A stretch of 64,000 nt of DNA. Origin: Rhizobium sp. CF122. Its GTDB lineage: Bacteria > Pseudomonadota > Alphaproteobacteria > Rhizobiales > Rhizobiaceae. The notes below the pieces were generated by a model, which was not told the DNA's origin, searched no databases, and saw nothing but the letters and a program-made list of their open reading frames with translations. A program made the translations under genes and the position numbers. The stretch covers positions 124,001 to 188,000 of the forward strand of contig NZ_AKKA01000023.1 in the NCBI RefSeq assembly GCF_000282035.1, given 5' to 3'. This document shows, piece by piece, positions 53,295 to 63,352 of this stretch. Positions within the stretch are counted from its first letter, which is position 1, and every line of letters begins with the position of its first letter.

Positions 53295-54326
53295 ATGAAG
53301 GTGATGCATATTCATTTTGGCAAGGAGGGCGGAGCGGAGCGCTTCTTTGTCAACCTCGTCAATGCGCTCCACGACCGCGGGATCGAGCAGCGCGCGCTCA
53401 TTCGGCCCGATCGCAGTTGGCGCAAGGACATAGAAAAATGCGGCGAGGTTTACGAGGGTACATTCCGGCGCATTTCGCTCTCGCGTTTTGTCTTGTCGGC
53501 GCGCATGCGCGCCATCCTGAATGAATTTCAGCCTGATGTGATCATGTCGTGGCAATTGCGCGCGAGCCGCTTCATGCCGCGCTACAAGAACGCTCGGCGC
53601 ATTTCGCGGCTCGGAGACTATCCAGAACACCTCGGCTACTATCGCAATTCCGAAACGCTCATCTGCATCACGCCTGATATTGCCAGGCGAGTCCGCGAAC
53701 TTGGTTGGACGCGTGGCGTCGAGGTGATTGCCAACTTTACGCGTTCCGCTCCCAGTGAGCCGATCGCCAGGCAAGCGCTGCAGACGCCCGCGGACGCTTT
53801 CGTTGTGATCGGCATGGGGCGCTTCGTAAAGCGGAAGGGCTTCGACGTTCTTATAAAGGCGATTGCAAGAACGCAGGGCGCGTTCCTGTGGTTGTTGGGC
53901 GACGGACCGGAGCGGGAGAACCTTGAAAAACTCACCGACGATCTCGGCCTGCGAGACCGCGTGCGGTTTGCTGGGTGGCAGACCAACGCCTATGCCTATC
54001 TTGCCTCCGCGGATGTCTTTACGGTCACCTCGCTTCACGAACCGCTTGGCAATGTGTGTCTCGAGGGCTGGGGGGCAGGGAAACCGACCATCGGCTCTCG
54101 CGCCGAGGGGCCGAGCTGGGTGATGACCGATGGCAAGGATGCGTTGATGGTCGATTGCGGCGACGTCGAGGGGCTTGCCGGTGCGATCGCGCGTATTCGC
54201 GACGAGCCGGCCTTGCGCACCTCGTTGATCGAAGGCGGCCAAGACACGCTCATGAACCGGTTCTCCGAGGATGCGATCACGCAAGCCTACATCCGCTTGT
54301 TTGAAACCGGGAAAAGCGAACCGTGA
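53295..54326 (+). CDS. lpsD: LPS core glycosyltransferase, GT4 family (LpsD)
   Basis: The 343-residue GT-B transferase begins MKVMHIHFGKEGGAERFF. It has GRFVKRKGFDVLIKA at the start of the second domain and the GT4 E-x7-E region around LHEPLGNVCLEGWGAGKP. It is a close paralogue of the next gene along its whole length. It probably adds a core sugar at the cytoplasmic face of the inner membrane. Its stop overlaps the GTG start of lpsE by four bases. It is named from gene order in S. meliloti. Confidence 0.87.
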   Translation: MKVMHIHFGKEGGAERFFVNLVNALHDRGIEQRALIRPDRSWRKDIEKCGEVYEGTFRRISLSRFVLSARMRAILNEFQPDVIMSWQLRASRFMPRYKNARRISRLGDYPEHLGYYRNSETLICITPDIARRVRELGWTRGVEVIANFTRSAPSEPIARQALQTPADAFVVIGMGRFVKRKGFDVLIKAIARTQGAFLWLLGDGPERENLEKLTDDLGLRDRVRFAGWQTNAYAYLASADVFTVTSLHEPLGNVCLEGWGAGKPTIGSRAEGPSWVMTDGKDALMVDCGDVEGLAGAIARIRDEPALRTSLIEGGQDTLMNRFSEDAITQAYIRLFETGKSEP

Positions 54327-55369
54327 GGGTGATGCATTTTCATTTTGGCAAGGATGGGGGAGCCGAGCGGTTCTTCGTGCATCTTGTCAATGCTTTGGCC
54401 CGGCGTAATGTCGAGCAGAGCGCAATCATCCGACCCAACCGGATATGGCGCAAGGACATGCCGGCCTCGGTCCGGATATCCGAAAGCAACTTCCGCAATC
54501 TCTCCCTTGATCGAATCCTGCTGCCGCTGAGAGTTGCAATCAATGCCCGGTTGGCAAGACCGGATGCGATCATGGCCTGGGCACCTCGCGCGAGCGAGCT
54601 GATGCCCAACTACAAAGGATGCATCAAGATCTCCAGGCTCGGGGACTATCCGACCAATCTGAGGTACTTCGAAAATTCCGACATTCTCGTGTGCAATACG
54701 CCCGGCATCGCCGAACATGTGCGCGAGCTGGGTTGGACGCGGGGCATAGAAGTGATCTCGAACTTCACGAGCACCGGACGGGTTGCCCCGATCGAGCGTG
54801 CAGCGTTCGACACACCAGCGGATGCGCCTGTTGTGATGTCGATGGGCCGTTTTGTGCCGCGCAAGGAGTTTGCGCTGCTGACAGCGGCGGTTGCGAAGAT
54901 TCCCGGCGTCTATTTGTGGCTCGCCGGCGAAGGCGAGGAGATGGAGAACGTCAAGAAGGTCGCGGCGGATCTTGGTGTGACGGACAGGGTGCGGTTTCTC
55001 GGTTGGCAGAAGGATACGCGGCCATTCGTGGCGGCTGCCGATATTTTTGTCATGCCATCAAACCACGAGCCGCTTGGCAATGTCATTCTGGAGGCATGGG
55101 CGCAGAGCAAGCCGGTCGTTTCCAGCCGCTCCGAAGGCCCCTCGTGGTTCATGCGGGATGGCGACAACGGGCTGCTGGTTGAAATCGGCGATACCGACGG
55201 TTTTGCGCAAGCCATCGAGCGGCTGATCAACAACCCGGCCCTTGCTGAAAAGGTTACCGCGGGCGGTCGCGAGACGCTGATGAAGCAGTTCTCCGAAGAC
55301 GCGATTGCCAATGCCTATCTTGAGCTCTTCAAGCGCAAACCTGATGCTGTCGCCTACACCGACCGGTAG
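54323..55369 (+). CDS. lpsE: LPS core glycosyltransferase, GT4 family (LpsE)
   Basis: The 348-residue GT4 transferase starts at GTG 54323, which overlaps the lpsD stop (GTGA). It opens MRVMHFHFGKDGGAERFF and has GRFVPRKEFALLTAA and NHEPLGNVILEAWAQSKP, parallel to lpsD. The two likely arose by tandem duplication and transfer different or successive core sugars. Its 3' end overlaps that of convergent lpsB by 16 bases. Confidence 0.87.
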   Translation: MRVMHFHFGKDGGAERFFVHLVNALARRNVEQSAIIRPNRIWRKDMPASVRISESNFRNLSLDRILLPLRVAINARLARPDAIMAWAPRASELMPNYKGCIKISRLGDYPTNLRYFENSDILVCNTPGIAEHVRELGWTRGIEVISNFTSTGRVAPIERAAFDTPADAPVVMSMGRFVPRKEFALLTAAVAKIPGVYLWLAGEGEEMENVKKVAADLGVTDRVRFLGWQKDTRPFVAAADIFVMPSNHEPLGNVILEAWAQSKPVVSSRSEGPSWFMRDGDNGLLVEIGDTDGFAQAIERLINNPALAEKVTAGGRETLMKQFSEDAIANAYLELFKRKPDAVAYTDR

Positions 55370-56427
55370 ACGGCGCTGAGCTTGCGCGCTTCCCCTTCAA
55401 TACTGAAGGCATTCATCACATGGGTGCGCGCGCGAACCGATGCGAGCTGTCGGCGGCTTTCGTCGTCCATGAAGAGACCGCAAGATTGAACCATTGCATC
55501 GAGATCGTCGCGCGGGACAATGGCGCCGGTTTCCTTGTCGCCGGTCACTAGCAATTCCGCAAACGCACCGACGTCAGTGGCGACCACGGGGACAGCGCTT
55601 GCCATTGCTTCGAGCGGCGTCAGGCCAAAACCTTCCCAACGCTGCGGAGCGATGAAGAGATCGAGCGTACGATACCAGTCGTTGATATTGGTGTGCTCAC
55701 CGACAAAGAGAATGCGATCGGTCAAGCTGGCGGCAGCGACGCGCGCCTTCAGTTCCTTCTCGAACTCGACGTGCTGGGCGGTTGCGCGCCCGGCAATAAT
55801 GGCGATCCAGTCCGGTCGAGTTGGCAGCAGGCGGATCATGCTATCGACGAAAAGGTCCGTGCCCTTTTGGTGGCGAACCCGGCCAAAGCAGCCGGCGATC
55901 TTCATCGTCGCGTTGAGACCAAGCATCTGTTTGGCTATTGCCTTGTCATCTGCCGGAGAGAAGCGAGCCGTGTCTATTCCGTGCAGAACAACGGTGTTCG
56001 GCACTTCGAGATAGTCGGCCGTTTTGCCGCTTGTTGCGATCACGGCGTCCATTTTCGAAATCAGCCATTTCGTCCAGCCCGTGTGGCGGCGCTGAGAAGC
56101 CGAGGTGAAGACGATCTTCAACGGCATGCGCAAGACATCGCGCATCAAAATGGCCGGAAACATCTCGATGTTGCGGCGAGCGTGCCATATGCGGAAAGGC
56201 AGGCCGCGGGGCGTACGCCAAAGCTTCGGCAGATCACGAAAGCGAATGTGCGGCAAAGATGCCGGAAGACCCGGTCCGAGAGCCGCAATCTTCTCGCCGA
56301 GTGCACGCTGGACCGGGATCAACTGAATGATGGTCGAGGTGACGCCGGAGAGCCGTTTCTTGAAGTTCGGCGCAATAATCTCGACGTCACGGATATTGAC
56401 GATAGCCGGTTGGCCGCGACCTTCCAC
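55354..56427 (-). CDS. lpsB: LPS core mannosyltransferase-type GT4 enzyme (LpsB)
   Basis: The 357-residue GT-B enzyme has the first-domain start VEIIAPNFKKRLSGVTST, GCFGRVRHQKGTDLFVDSMI at the second-domain hinge and APQRWEGFGLTPLEAMAS (E-x7-E) at the donor site. LpsB of S. meliloti transfers mannose to the inner core and is required for effective symbiosis. It is convergent with lpsE and lies seven bases after greA on the same strand, so they may be co-transcribed. Confidence 0.92.
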   Translation of the reverse strand: MEGRGQPAIVNIRDVEIIAPNFKKRLSGVTSTIIQLIPVQRALGEKIAALGPGLPASLPHIRFRDLPKLWRTPRGLPFRIWHARRNIEMFPAILMRDVLRMPLKIVFTSASQRRHTGWTKWLISKMDAVIATSGKTADYLEVPNTVVLHGIDTARFSPADDKAIAKQMLGLNATMKIAGCFGRVRHQKGTDLFVDSMIRLLPTRPDWIAIIAGRATAQHVEFEKELKARVAAASLTDRILFVGEHTNINDWYRTLDLFIAPQRWEGFGLTPLEAMASAVPVVATDVGAFAELLVTGDKETGAIVPRDDLDAMVQSCGLFMDDESRRQLASVRARTHVMNAFSIEGEARKLSAVYRSV

Positions 56428-56434
56428 GGGTTAA

Positions 56435-56911
56435 TCAGCCCCAAGAAATGGCAAGAACTTCGTAAGCCTTGGAGCCGCCGGGTGCATTGACCTCGATAGA
56501 GTCGCCGACTTCCTTGCCGATCAGCGCACGCGCGATCGGAGAGGAAATCGAAATGCGGCCGGCCTTAACATCGGCTTCCTGGTCGCCGACGATCTGGTAA
56601 GTCTTTTCTTCTTCCGTGTCCTCGTCGACGAGCTTCACCTTGGCGCCAAACTTAATCTTGTCGCCAGACATCTTGGACAGATCGATGACTTCGGCACGTG
56701 CGGTCAGGTCTTCAAGCTCGCTGATGCGGCCTTCGTTGTGGCTCTGCGCTTCCTTTGCTGCATGGTATTCAGCGTTCTCGGAAAGGTCGCCGTGGGCGCG
56801 CGCTTCTGCGATCGCTTCGATGATTCGCGGGCGCTCTTCCTGCTGACGCCAGCGCAGCTCTTCCTGCAGCTTGACGAAACCACCCTGTGTCATCGGTACC
56901 TTATCAACCAT
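56435..56911 (-). CDS. greA: Transcription elongation factor GreA
   Basis: The 158-residue protein has the N-terminal coiled coil with tip acidic residues ([19 protein letters not shown]) and a C-terminal FKBP-like domain (about 85-158) with [22 protein letters not shown]. It stimulates RNA cleavage in backtracked RNA polymerase. ATG 56911 is the homologous start; the in-frame extension upstream is unconserved. It is followed seven bases later by lpsB. Confidence 0.96.
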   Translation of the reverse strand: MVDKVPMTQGGFVKLQEELRWRQQEERPRIIEAIAEARAHGDLSENAEYHAAKEAQSHNEGRISELEDLTARAEVIDLSKMSGDKIKFGAKVKLVDEDTEEEKTYQIVGDQEADVKAGRISISSPIARALIGKEVGDSIEVNAPGGSKAYEVLAISWG

Positions 56912-57144
56912 TTTTCTGTCCTTCACTCCCTGCGTCAACTTAGCTGCAGACACAAAAGAAAACAGGTCCCGAAGGGGAACTTCGGAACCGTGCAACAATC
57001 CTAGTTACTCGGCTTATAGCAGATCGCTACCGGCGATTTCCATAAAATTCGTATTCACTGGCAGCAGCCGGTCCGCCCGCACATCCTGATAAGGAGGCAA
57101 GAGGCGGATCAAGCATGGCGGATCGCAGACGGGGATTCCAGCCG

Positions 57145-58359
57145 CTAGGGAACGAAATGAGGGTTTGCGGGCAGGTTCGGTGGATCGTAGGAGCTTGCAT
57201 CCTTCCGCTCTTTGACCGAGATATGGATCAGCGCATCGTCCGGAATGAAACGCCGGTCGCTCAAAGGAAAATAGATCGCACTCCGGCTGCCGTGTTTGCG
57301 CCAGGAGTTTTCCGGTACGCGCCGCGGGATATACTCAAGGATTTTCCACCCGACGCTCATGGAATCATGGAGGGGAACGGTGGCGTCCAGCGGCACATAT
57401 TTCTTCCCGCTTTTTCCAAGCACGATGTCGTTGACGGTGCGGCTGCGATAGAGGAGCCCGGCGGGCTTCGTTTCCTTGATCATCCAGGCGAGGGGTATTT
57501 TGACCGCTCCGCTCTGTGCTTCCGGATAGCCGCCGCCGATATCGCCATGCACGCCGGCAAACCACACTTCCTCGAAGTTCTGCTTTGCCGGCACCTTTGG
57601 GCGGAATGGGCGCCCCCAATATTCTTGATCCGGCATCCAGAGATCCGGCTGGAACATCGTTCGCCGTTCATCGATCGCGACGGCGTGGCGCACCCACTCG
57701 ACGCTCGGATTTTTGCGGGTGAAAGGGTGGGTCTTGAATTGCGGATGCCATTTGCCGGCCTCGATCACCGACGCGACTGTGTCGAAGAGGCCCAGCAGCT
57801 TGATCGGCGGGCGGTCGTTTCTGAGGGTGCGCTCATAGAGACGCATGGCAGCGAAGGCCGACGGGGCATCCTCGCCGCCATCTTCTGCCGCGCCGCCAAG
57901 CTGCTCCTCCTGCGCGGGAATCCCTTTATAAGTCCTGTAGGCATAGTCGAGCAAATTGAGATGATACCGGCTCGTCAGGCCGAAGGCATGGATGAAGCCC
58001 GCCAGGACGCGCGCCGAATAGGCACCGCGGCTGAAGCCGAAGATGTAGATGCGGTCGCGATCCGGATGTCGCCCATCGGCGTCAGGCGGGCCGCGATCGT
58101 AGTTCTCCACCAGGAAGCGGTAGGCTTCCTTGACGTTCTGATCGAGACCCCAACCGGTCGCGAGCCCGAAAATCTCGTAGGATTTGCGAAGCAGTCTCGA
58201 CCAGGCATTGGTCGCGCCGAACGTGCCGATGCCCGGATCGTAATAGACGATCTGCTCGTCCGAGCGTTTCAAGGTGCCAAATAGTCTGAGGACGTTGGTC
58301 CGGTCGGCCGAAATCTCGTTCGACGTGCCGTCAAACAGAATGACAACGTTCTTTGCCAT
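57145..58359 (-). CDS. DUF2235 alpha/beta-hydrolase (Tle1-like phospholipase)
   Basis: The 404-residue protein starts MAKNVVILFDGTSNEI and has the nucleophile elbow GFSRGAYSARVLAGF (GxSxG type). DUF2235 includes the type VI secretion lipase Tle1 and many orphan members. Here there is no vgrG, PAAR or immunity-like gene nearby and no signal peptide, so a cytoplasmic lipase or esterase of unknown substrate is equally likely. It lies 71 bases after carB on the same strand. Confidence 0.87.
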   Translation of the reverse strand: MAKNVVILFDGTSNEISADRTNVLRLFGTLKRSDEQIVYYDPGIGTFGATNAWSRLLRKSYEIFGLATGWGLDQNVKEAYRFLVENYDRGPPDADGRHPDRDRIYIFGFSRGAYSARVLAGFIHAFGLTSRYHLNLLDYAYRTYKGIPAQEEQLGGAAEDGGEDAPSAFAAMRLYERTLRNDRPPIKLLGLFDTVASVIEAGKWHPQFKTHPFTRKNPSVEWVRHAVAIDERRTMFQPDLWMPDQEYWGRPFRPKVPAKQNFEEVWFAGVHGDIGGGYPEAQSGAVKIPLAWMIKETKPAGLLYRSRTVNDIVLGKSGKKYVPLDATVPLHDSMSVGWKILEYIPRRVPENSWRKHGSRSAIYFPLSDRRFIPDDALIHISVKERKDASSYDPPNLPANPHFVP

Positions 58360-58430
58360 GAACCGCTCCGGATGCGCCGCCGCAAAGGTAGCATCCGGGC
58401 GGTTTTACCGCAACTTTCGGTCGTTTTAGC

Positions 58431-61400
58431 TTAAAAGTAGCTCTGCAGCGGACGAACTTCCAGGTTGCCGGCCCGCAGTGCCTTGATCGCCTGCGCGGCG
58501 GCCTCGGCTCCGGCCATCGTCGTGTAGTAGGGCACCTTCTGCATGAGGGTTGCTCGGCGCAGCGACTTCGAGTCGGAGATTGCCTTGTTGCCGTCGGTCG
58601 TGTTGATCACGAGCTGGACCTGGCGGTTGCGGATTGCGTCTTCGATGTGTGGGCGCCCTTCCAGGACCTTGTTGATTTTCGTCGAGTCGATGCCGTTTTC
58701 AGCCAGAAACCGCTGCGTGCCGCCGGTTGCGAGAACCTTGAAGCCTTCGCCGACGAGAACGCGGATGGCCGGCAGGACGCGCGGCTTGTCCTCGTCGCGG
58801 ACGGAAACGAAGACAGTGCCTTCACGCGGCAGTTCGACACCGGCACCGAGCTGCGACTTGGCGAAGGCCAGTGCGAAATCGGTGTCGAGACCGATGACTT
58901 CGCCGGTCGAGCGCATTTCCGGGCCGAGCAGGGTGTCGACACCCGGGAAGCGGGCGAACGGGAAGACGGCTTCCTTGACGGCGATGTGCTTCAGCGTGCG
59001 TGGATCCGGCTTTTCGCCGTAAGCGGCAAAGGTCGCGTCGAGCTTCTCGCCAGCCATGACACGGGCGGCGATCTTGGCGATCGGCGCGCCGATGGTCTTG
59101 GCGACGAAGGGCACGGTGCGCGAGGCGCGCGGGTTCACTTCAAGCACGTAGACGGTGCCGTCCTTGATGGCGAACTGCACGTTCATCAGGCCACCGACGT
59201 TCAGAGCCTTTGCCATCGCCTTGGCCTGGCGCTCCAGCTCGTCGATCAGTTCCTTCGAGAGAGAACGCGGCGGCAGCGAGCAGGCGCTATCGCCGGAGTG
59301 AATGCCGGCCTCCTCGATATGCTCCATGATGCCAGCGACGTAGACGTCGTCGCCATCGCAGAGGCAGTCTACGTCGACTTCGATGGCGTTGGTTAGGTAG
59401 CTGTCAAAGAGCAGTGGGTTCTTGCCAAGCAGCGTGTTGATCTGGCCGGTCTTGTCGTTCGGGTAGCGCTGCTTGATATCCTCAGGCACCAGCTCCGGAA
59501 CGGTGTCGAGTAGGTAGCTCTGCAGCTGGCTCTCGGCGTGGATGATCTGCATGGCGCGGCCGCCGAGAACATAGGATGGACGCACGACCAGCGGGAAGCC
59601 GATCTCGGCGGCGACGAGGCGAGCCTGCTCGACCGAATAGGCAATGCCGTTGTTCGGCTGGTTGAGGTCGAGCTTCATCAGGAGTTTCTGGAAGCGGTCG
59701 CGGTCTTCGGCAAGGTCGATCATATCAGGCGCGGTGCCGAGGATCGGGATGCCGTTCTTCTCGAGTGCTTCGGCAAGCTTCAACGGTGTCTGGCCGCCGA
59801 ACTGAACGATGACGCCGACGACTTCGCCCTTTTCCTGCTCCGCGCGCAGGATTTCGATGACGTCTTCGGCCGTCAGCGGCTCGAAATAGAGGCGATCGGA
59901 GGTGTCGTAGTCGGTCGAGACCGTTTCCGGGTTGCAGTTGATCATGATCGCTTCGTAGCCGGCATCCTTCAGCGCGAAGGCGGCATGGCAGCAGCAATAG
60001 TCGAATTCGATGCCCTGGCCGATGCGGTTCGGACCGCCGCCGAGGATGACGACCTTCTTGCGGTCGGAAACCTGGGCTTCGGAGCGTGCTGCGCCGACGA
60101 AGGGGGTCTCGTAAGTCGAGTACATATACGCGGTCGGCGAAGCGAACTCGGCAGCGCAGGTGTCGATGCGCTTGAAGACCGGACGGACGTTCAGGCGGTT
60201 GCGCAGCTCGGCGACTTCCTTCGGGCGCTTGCCGGTCAGCGTTGCGAGGCGGGCGTCGGAGAAGCCCATCGCCTTCAGCGTGCGCAGGTTAGCAGCGTCG
60301 GTCGGCAGGCCATGCTCGCGGATACGCGCTTCCATGTCGACGATCGCCTTGAACTGGGCGATGAACCAGGGGTCGATCTTCGAGCCTTCGTGCACTTCTT
60401 GCGGGCTCATGCCTGTGCGCAGCGCCTGGGCAACCATGCGCAGGCGATCCGGCGTTGGCGTACCGATGGCGGCGCGAATGGCGTTCTGGCTGGATTCACC
60501 TTCCTCGACATCCGGAATTTCGATCTCGTCGAGGCCGGTCAGGCCGGTTTCGAGACCGCGGAGCGCCTTCTGCAGCGATTCGGCGAAGGTGCGGCCGATC
60601 GCCATGACTTCGCCGACGGACTTCATCGCTGTCGTGAGCACAGGCGAGGCGCCCGGGAATTTCTCGAAAGCAAAGCGTGGGATCTTGGTAACGACGTAGT
60701 CGATCGACGGCTCGAACGAGGCCGGCGTCGCGCCGCCTGTGATGTCGTTTTCCAGTTCGTCCAGCGTGTAGCCGATCGCGAGCTTGGCGGCGACCTTGGC
60801 GATCGGGAAGCCGGTCGCCTTGGAGGCCAGCGCCGACGAGCGCGAGACGCGCGGGTTCATTTCGATGACGACGAGGCGGCCGTCCTTCGGGTTGACGGCG
60901 AACTGCACGTTCGAACCGCCGGTCTCGACGCCGATCTCGCGCAGTACCGCGATCGAGGCGTTGCGCATGATCTGGTATTCCTTGTCCGTCAGCGTCAGTG
61001 CGGGGGCGACAGTGATGGAGTCGCCGGTGTGAACGCCCATCGGATCGATGTTCTCGATCGAGCAGATGATGATGCAGTTGTCCGCCTTGTCGCGGACGAC
61101 CTCCATTTCATACTCTTTCCAGCCGAGCACGGATTCTTCGATCAGCACTTCAGTGGTCGGCGAAGCATCGAGGCCGCCGGAGACGATCTCGAAGAATTCC
61201 GAGCGGTTGTAGGCAATGCCACCGCCGGTTCCGCCAAGCGTAAAGGAGGGGCGGATGATGGCTGGCAGGCCGACGTGATCGAGCGCCTGGGCGGCGATCG
61301 CCATCGCGTGACTCATGTAGCGCTGCTTACGGTCACTTTCGCCGAGGTTCCAGTGGTTCTCCAGTTCGTCCAGTGCCTTGTCGAGGTCAGTGCCGGAGAG

Positions 61401-61916
61401 GCTTGCCTTCAGCTTGTTACGCTCGGCCTCATGCGTCTTGCGATCGGTATCCTTGATATCGGTGGCGTTCGCCAGCATCGAGCGCGGCGTTTCCAGGCCG
61501 ATGCGGGCCATGGCCTCGCGGAAGAGCGCGCGGTCTTCGGCCATATCGATTGCAGCGGGCTTCGCGCCGATCATCTCGACATTGTAGCGGTCAAGGACGC
61601 CCATGCGCTTCAGCGACAGCGCTGTGTTGAGTGCCGTTTGGCCGCCCATGGTCGGCAGCAGCGCGTCCGGGCGCTCCTTGGCGATGATCTTGGCGACAAC
61701 TTCAGGAGTGATCGGCTCGACGTAGGTGGCATCGGCGAGGCCCGGGTCGGTCATGATCGTTGCCGGATTGGAGTTGACGAGGATGACGCGGTAGCCTTCC
61801 TCCTTCAGCGCCTTGCAGGCCTGGGTGCCGGAGTAGTCGAATTCGCAAGCCTGGCCAATGACGATCGGTCCCGCGCCGATGATGAGGATCGATTTGATAT
61901 CTTGGCGCTTGGGCAT
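58431..61916 (-). CDS. carB: Carbamoyl-phosphate synthase large subunit
   Basis: The 1161-residue enzyme joins ammonia (from CarA), bicarbonate and two ATP to make carbamoyl phosphate for arginine and pyrimidine synthesis. It has two ATP-grasp synthetase halves (first with [16 protein letters not shown], second with [15 protein letters not shown]), a central oligomerisation domain and a C-terminal MGS allosteric domain (about 1010-1161). It is about 90 residues longer than the E. coli protein, mostly because of a charged insertion at about residues 150-215 (containing [18 protein letters not shown]) before the first grasp loop. CarA is not in the window. Confidence 0.97.
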   Translation of the reverse strand: MPKRQDIKSILIIGAGPIVIGQACEFDYSGTQACKALKEEGYRVILVNSNPATIMTDPGLADATYVEPITPEVVAKIIAKERPDALLPTMGGQTALNTALSLKRMGVLDRYNVEMIGAKPAAIDMAEDRALFREAMARIGLETPRSMLANATDIKDTDRKTHEAERNKLKASLSGTDLDKALDELENHWNLGESDRKQRYMSHAMAIAAQALDHVGLPAIIRPSFTLGGTGGGIAYNRSEFFEIVSGGLDASPTTEVLIEESVLGWKEYEMEVVRDKADNCIIICSIENIDPMGVHTGDSITVAPALTLTDKEYQIMRNASIAVLREIGVETGGSNVQFAVNPKDGRLVVIEMNPRVSRSSALASKATGFPIAKVAAKLAIGYTLDELENDITGGATPASFEPSIDYVVTKIPRFAFEKFPGASPVLTTAMKSVGEVMAIGRTFAESLQKALRGLETGLTGLDEIEIPDVEEGESSQNAIRAAIGTPTPDRLRMVAQALRTGMSPQEVHEGSKIDPWFIAQFKAIVDMEARIREHGLPTDAANLRTLKAMGFSDARLATLTGKRPKEVAELRNRLNVRPVFKRIDTCAAEFASPTAYMYSTYETPFVGAARSEAQVSDRKKVVILGGGPNRIGQGIEFDYCCCHAAFALKDAGYEAIMINCNPETVSTDYDTSDRLYFEPLTAEDVIEILRAEQEKGEVVGVIVQFGGQTPLKLAEALEKNGIPILGTAPDMIDLAEDRDRFQKLLMKLDLNQPNNGIAYSVEQARLVAAEIGFPLVVRPSYVLGGRAMQIIHAESQLQSYLLDTVPELVPEDIKQRYPNDKTGQINTLLGKNPLLFDSYLTNAIEVDVDCLCDGDDVYVAGIMEHIEEAGIHSGDSACSLPPRSLSKELIDELERQAKAMAKALNVGGLMNVQFAIKDGTVYVLEVNPRASRTVPFVAKTIGAPIAKIAARVMAGEKLDATFAAYGEKPDPRTLKHIAVKEAVFPFARFPGVDTLLGPEMRSTGEVIGLDTDFALAFAKSQLGAGVELPREGTVFVSVRDEDKPRVLPAIRVLVGEGFKVLATGGTQRFLAENGIDSTKINKVLEGRPHIEDAIRNRQVQLVINTTDGNKAISDSKSLRRATLMQKVPYYTTMAGAEAAAQAIKALRAGNLEVRPLQSYF

Positions 61917-62087
61917 CGTCTTTTTCCGTTTCCTAGCTGCGCAGAAAGCCGGCCAGGGTGGGAGGCACCGGCCGGGTCGCGCATGTGATGGTCTTTTCAG
62001 GCTAGAAGCGGCTTATAGGCAAATGTATTTGCAAACGGAACCCCATAAATTGCGGAATCGACAGGAATTGGCGGAGCTTGTGAAGGT

Positions 62088-63116
62088 CTAGTCAATGTCC
62101 GGTACGACAAGCGTCCTGATCTCGCCCCGGCGGGCGGGACTGGAGATTGCTTCTACGGCGTCATTGAAGCCGATCCGGCGGGAGATCAGCGGCTCGACCT
62201 TGATGGTCCCCGATGCGATGAACTCGGCCGCGCGCTGGTGAGTGAACGGGTTGAGGAAGGAGTTCACCAGCTTGATCTCGCGAAAGAGGAGGTCGAAGGG
62301 CTCGACCCCAATCTTCATGCCCCGGGGCATGACGCCGAGGATGACGACGGTGCCGCCGCGCCGCGCAAGGCGGGGCGCCTGCTCGATCGTTTCGGCAACG
62401 CCCGCGCATTCGATGACGACGTCGGCGCCGCCCGGCAACAAACCGTCTGCCGCGATCAAGCGTGCCACGATATCGCCGGTTAAGGGATCCGCACTCGCGG
62501 TCGCTCCGAGCTTTTCGGCAAGCGTCCGCTTCTCCTCGGTGCGGGTAACAAGCACAACCCTGGTCGCTCCTGCCAGTCGGGCCAACTGCACGATGAGCAA
62601 GCCGATCACACCGCCGCCGAGGACGACGACCGAGGCGCCTGTTCGGATTTCGGCAAGGTCTACGCCGTGGATGCAGCAGGCGAGGGGTTCGCAGAAGGCT
62701 CCGTGGAGGGGATCCAGTGCCGAGGGCAGTTCGAAGGCCTGCTGCTGCGGAATGCAGACATATTCGGCAAAACCGCCGTCGCGATGGATACCGATCGCCT
62801 GCAGGTTATGGCACAGATTGACGCGACCGCGCCGACATTCGGGGCAGCGGCCGCAGGCAATGTTCGGATCACCGGTCACGCGCATGCCTGCACGAAAGCC
62901 GCTCACACCGTCGCCCACCTTTTCGATGATGCCAGCAAACTCGTGGCCGAGCGTAACGGGTGGCTTGGACGGAAACTCTCCAAGGAACAGGTGGCGGTCG
63001 GTGCCGCAAATGCCGCAGGCCTCCGTGCGAACAAGCAATTCGCCAACACCCGGTTCGGGACGCTCTACCTCGCGCAGGGCCAGCTTTCCCGTCGCTTCGA
63101 GCCGTACCGCCTTCAT
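62088..63116 (-). CDS. Zinc-dependent alcohol dehydrogenase (sugar-alcohol/threonine type)
   Basis: The 342-residue medium-chain dehydrogenase has the catalytic zinc Cys in GICGTDRH and GHEFAGII, the structural zinc cluster CGRCPECRRGRVNLC and the NAD loop VVLGGGVIGLLIVQLA. It resembles sorbitol, erythritol and threonine dehydrogenases; the substrate is open. ATG 63116 gives the usual N-terminus MKAVRLEATGKLALRE; the frame upstream is rejected. It is alone between carB and the plus-strand membrane gene. Confidence 0.92.
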   Translation of the reverse strand: MKAVRLEATGKLALREVERPEPGVGELLVRTEACGICGTDRHLFLGEFPSKPPVTLGHEFAGIIEKVGDGVSGFRAGMRVTGDPNIACGRCPECRRGRVNLCHNLQAIGIHRDGGFAEYVCIPQQQAFELPSALDPLHGAFCEPLACCIHGVDLAEIRTGASVVVLGGGVIGLLIVQLARLAGATRVVLVTRTEEKRTLAEKLGATASADPLTGDIVARLIAADGLLPGGADVVIECAGVAETIEQAPRLARRGGTVVILGVMPRGMKIGVEPFDLLFREIKLVNSFLNPFTHQRAAEFIASGTIKVEPLISRRIGFNDAVEAISSPARRGEIRTLVVPDID

Positions 63117-63352
63117 CGTTCGTCTCTCCTCCTCAGACTTCTTCGTGCAAGGAGGCCTGAATAGAGAGGTCTCGTCAAGCGGGTGCCGCGTGTCGCGCTT
63201 GGTAAGCATTTATTTGCCCTGCATTTGCGAAAATATCGTCAGGCCGACCTTTTTAGCGGTGCCGGTTCGTGAAAATTAATAAAGAGCGTGCTTTCTATTT
63301 ATCGTTGCAAACCAGGAGGGCGGTTTGCTTGCAGGGGCGTCTTGAATTGACA

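Noticed and set aside
59538..61988. An 816-codon plus-strand frame
   Set aside because: It is wholly antisense to carB, whose product is full length and conserved.
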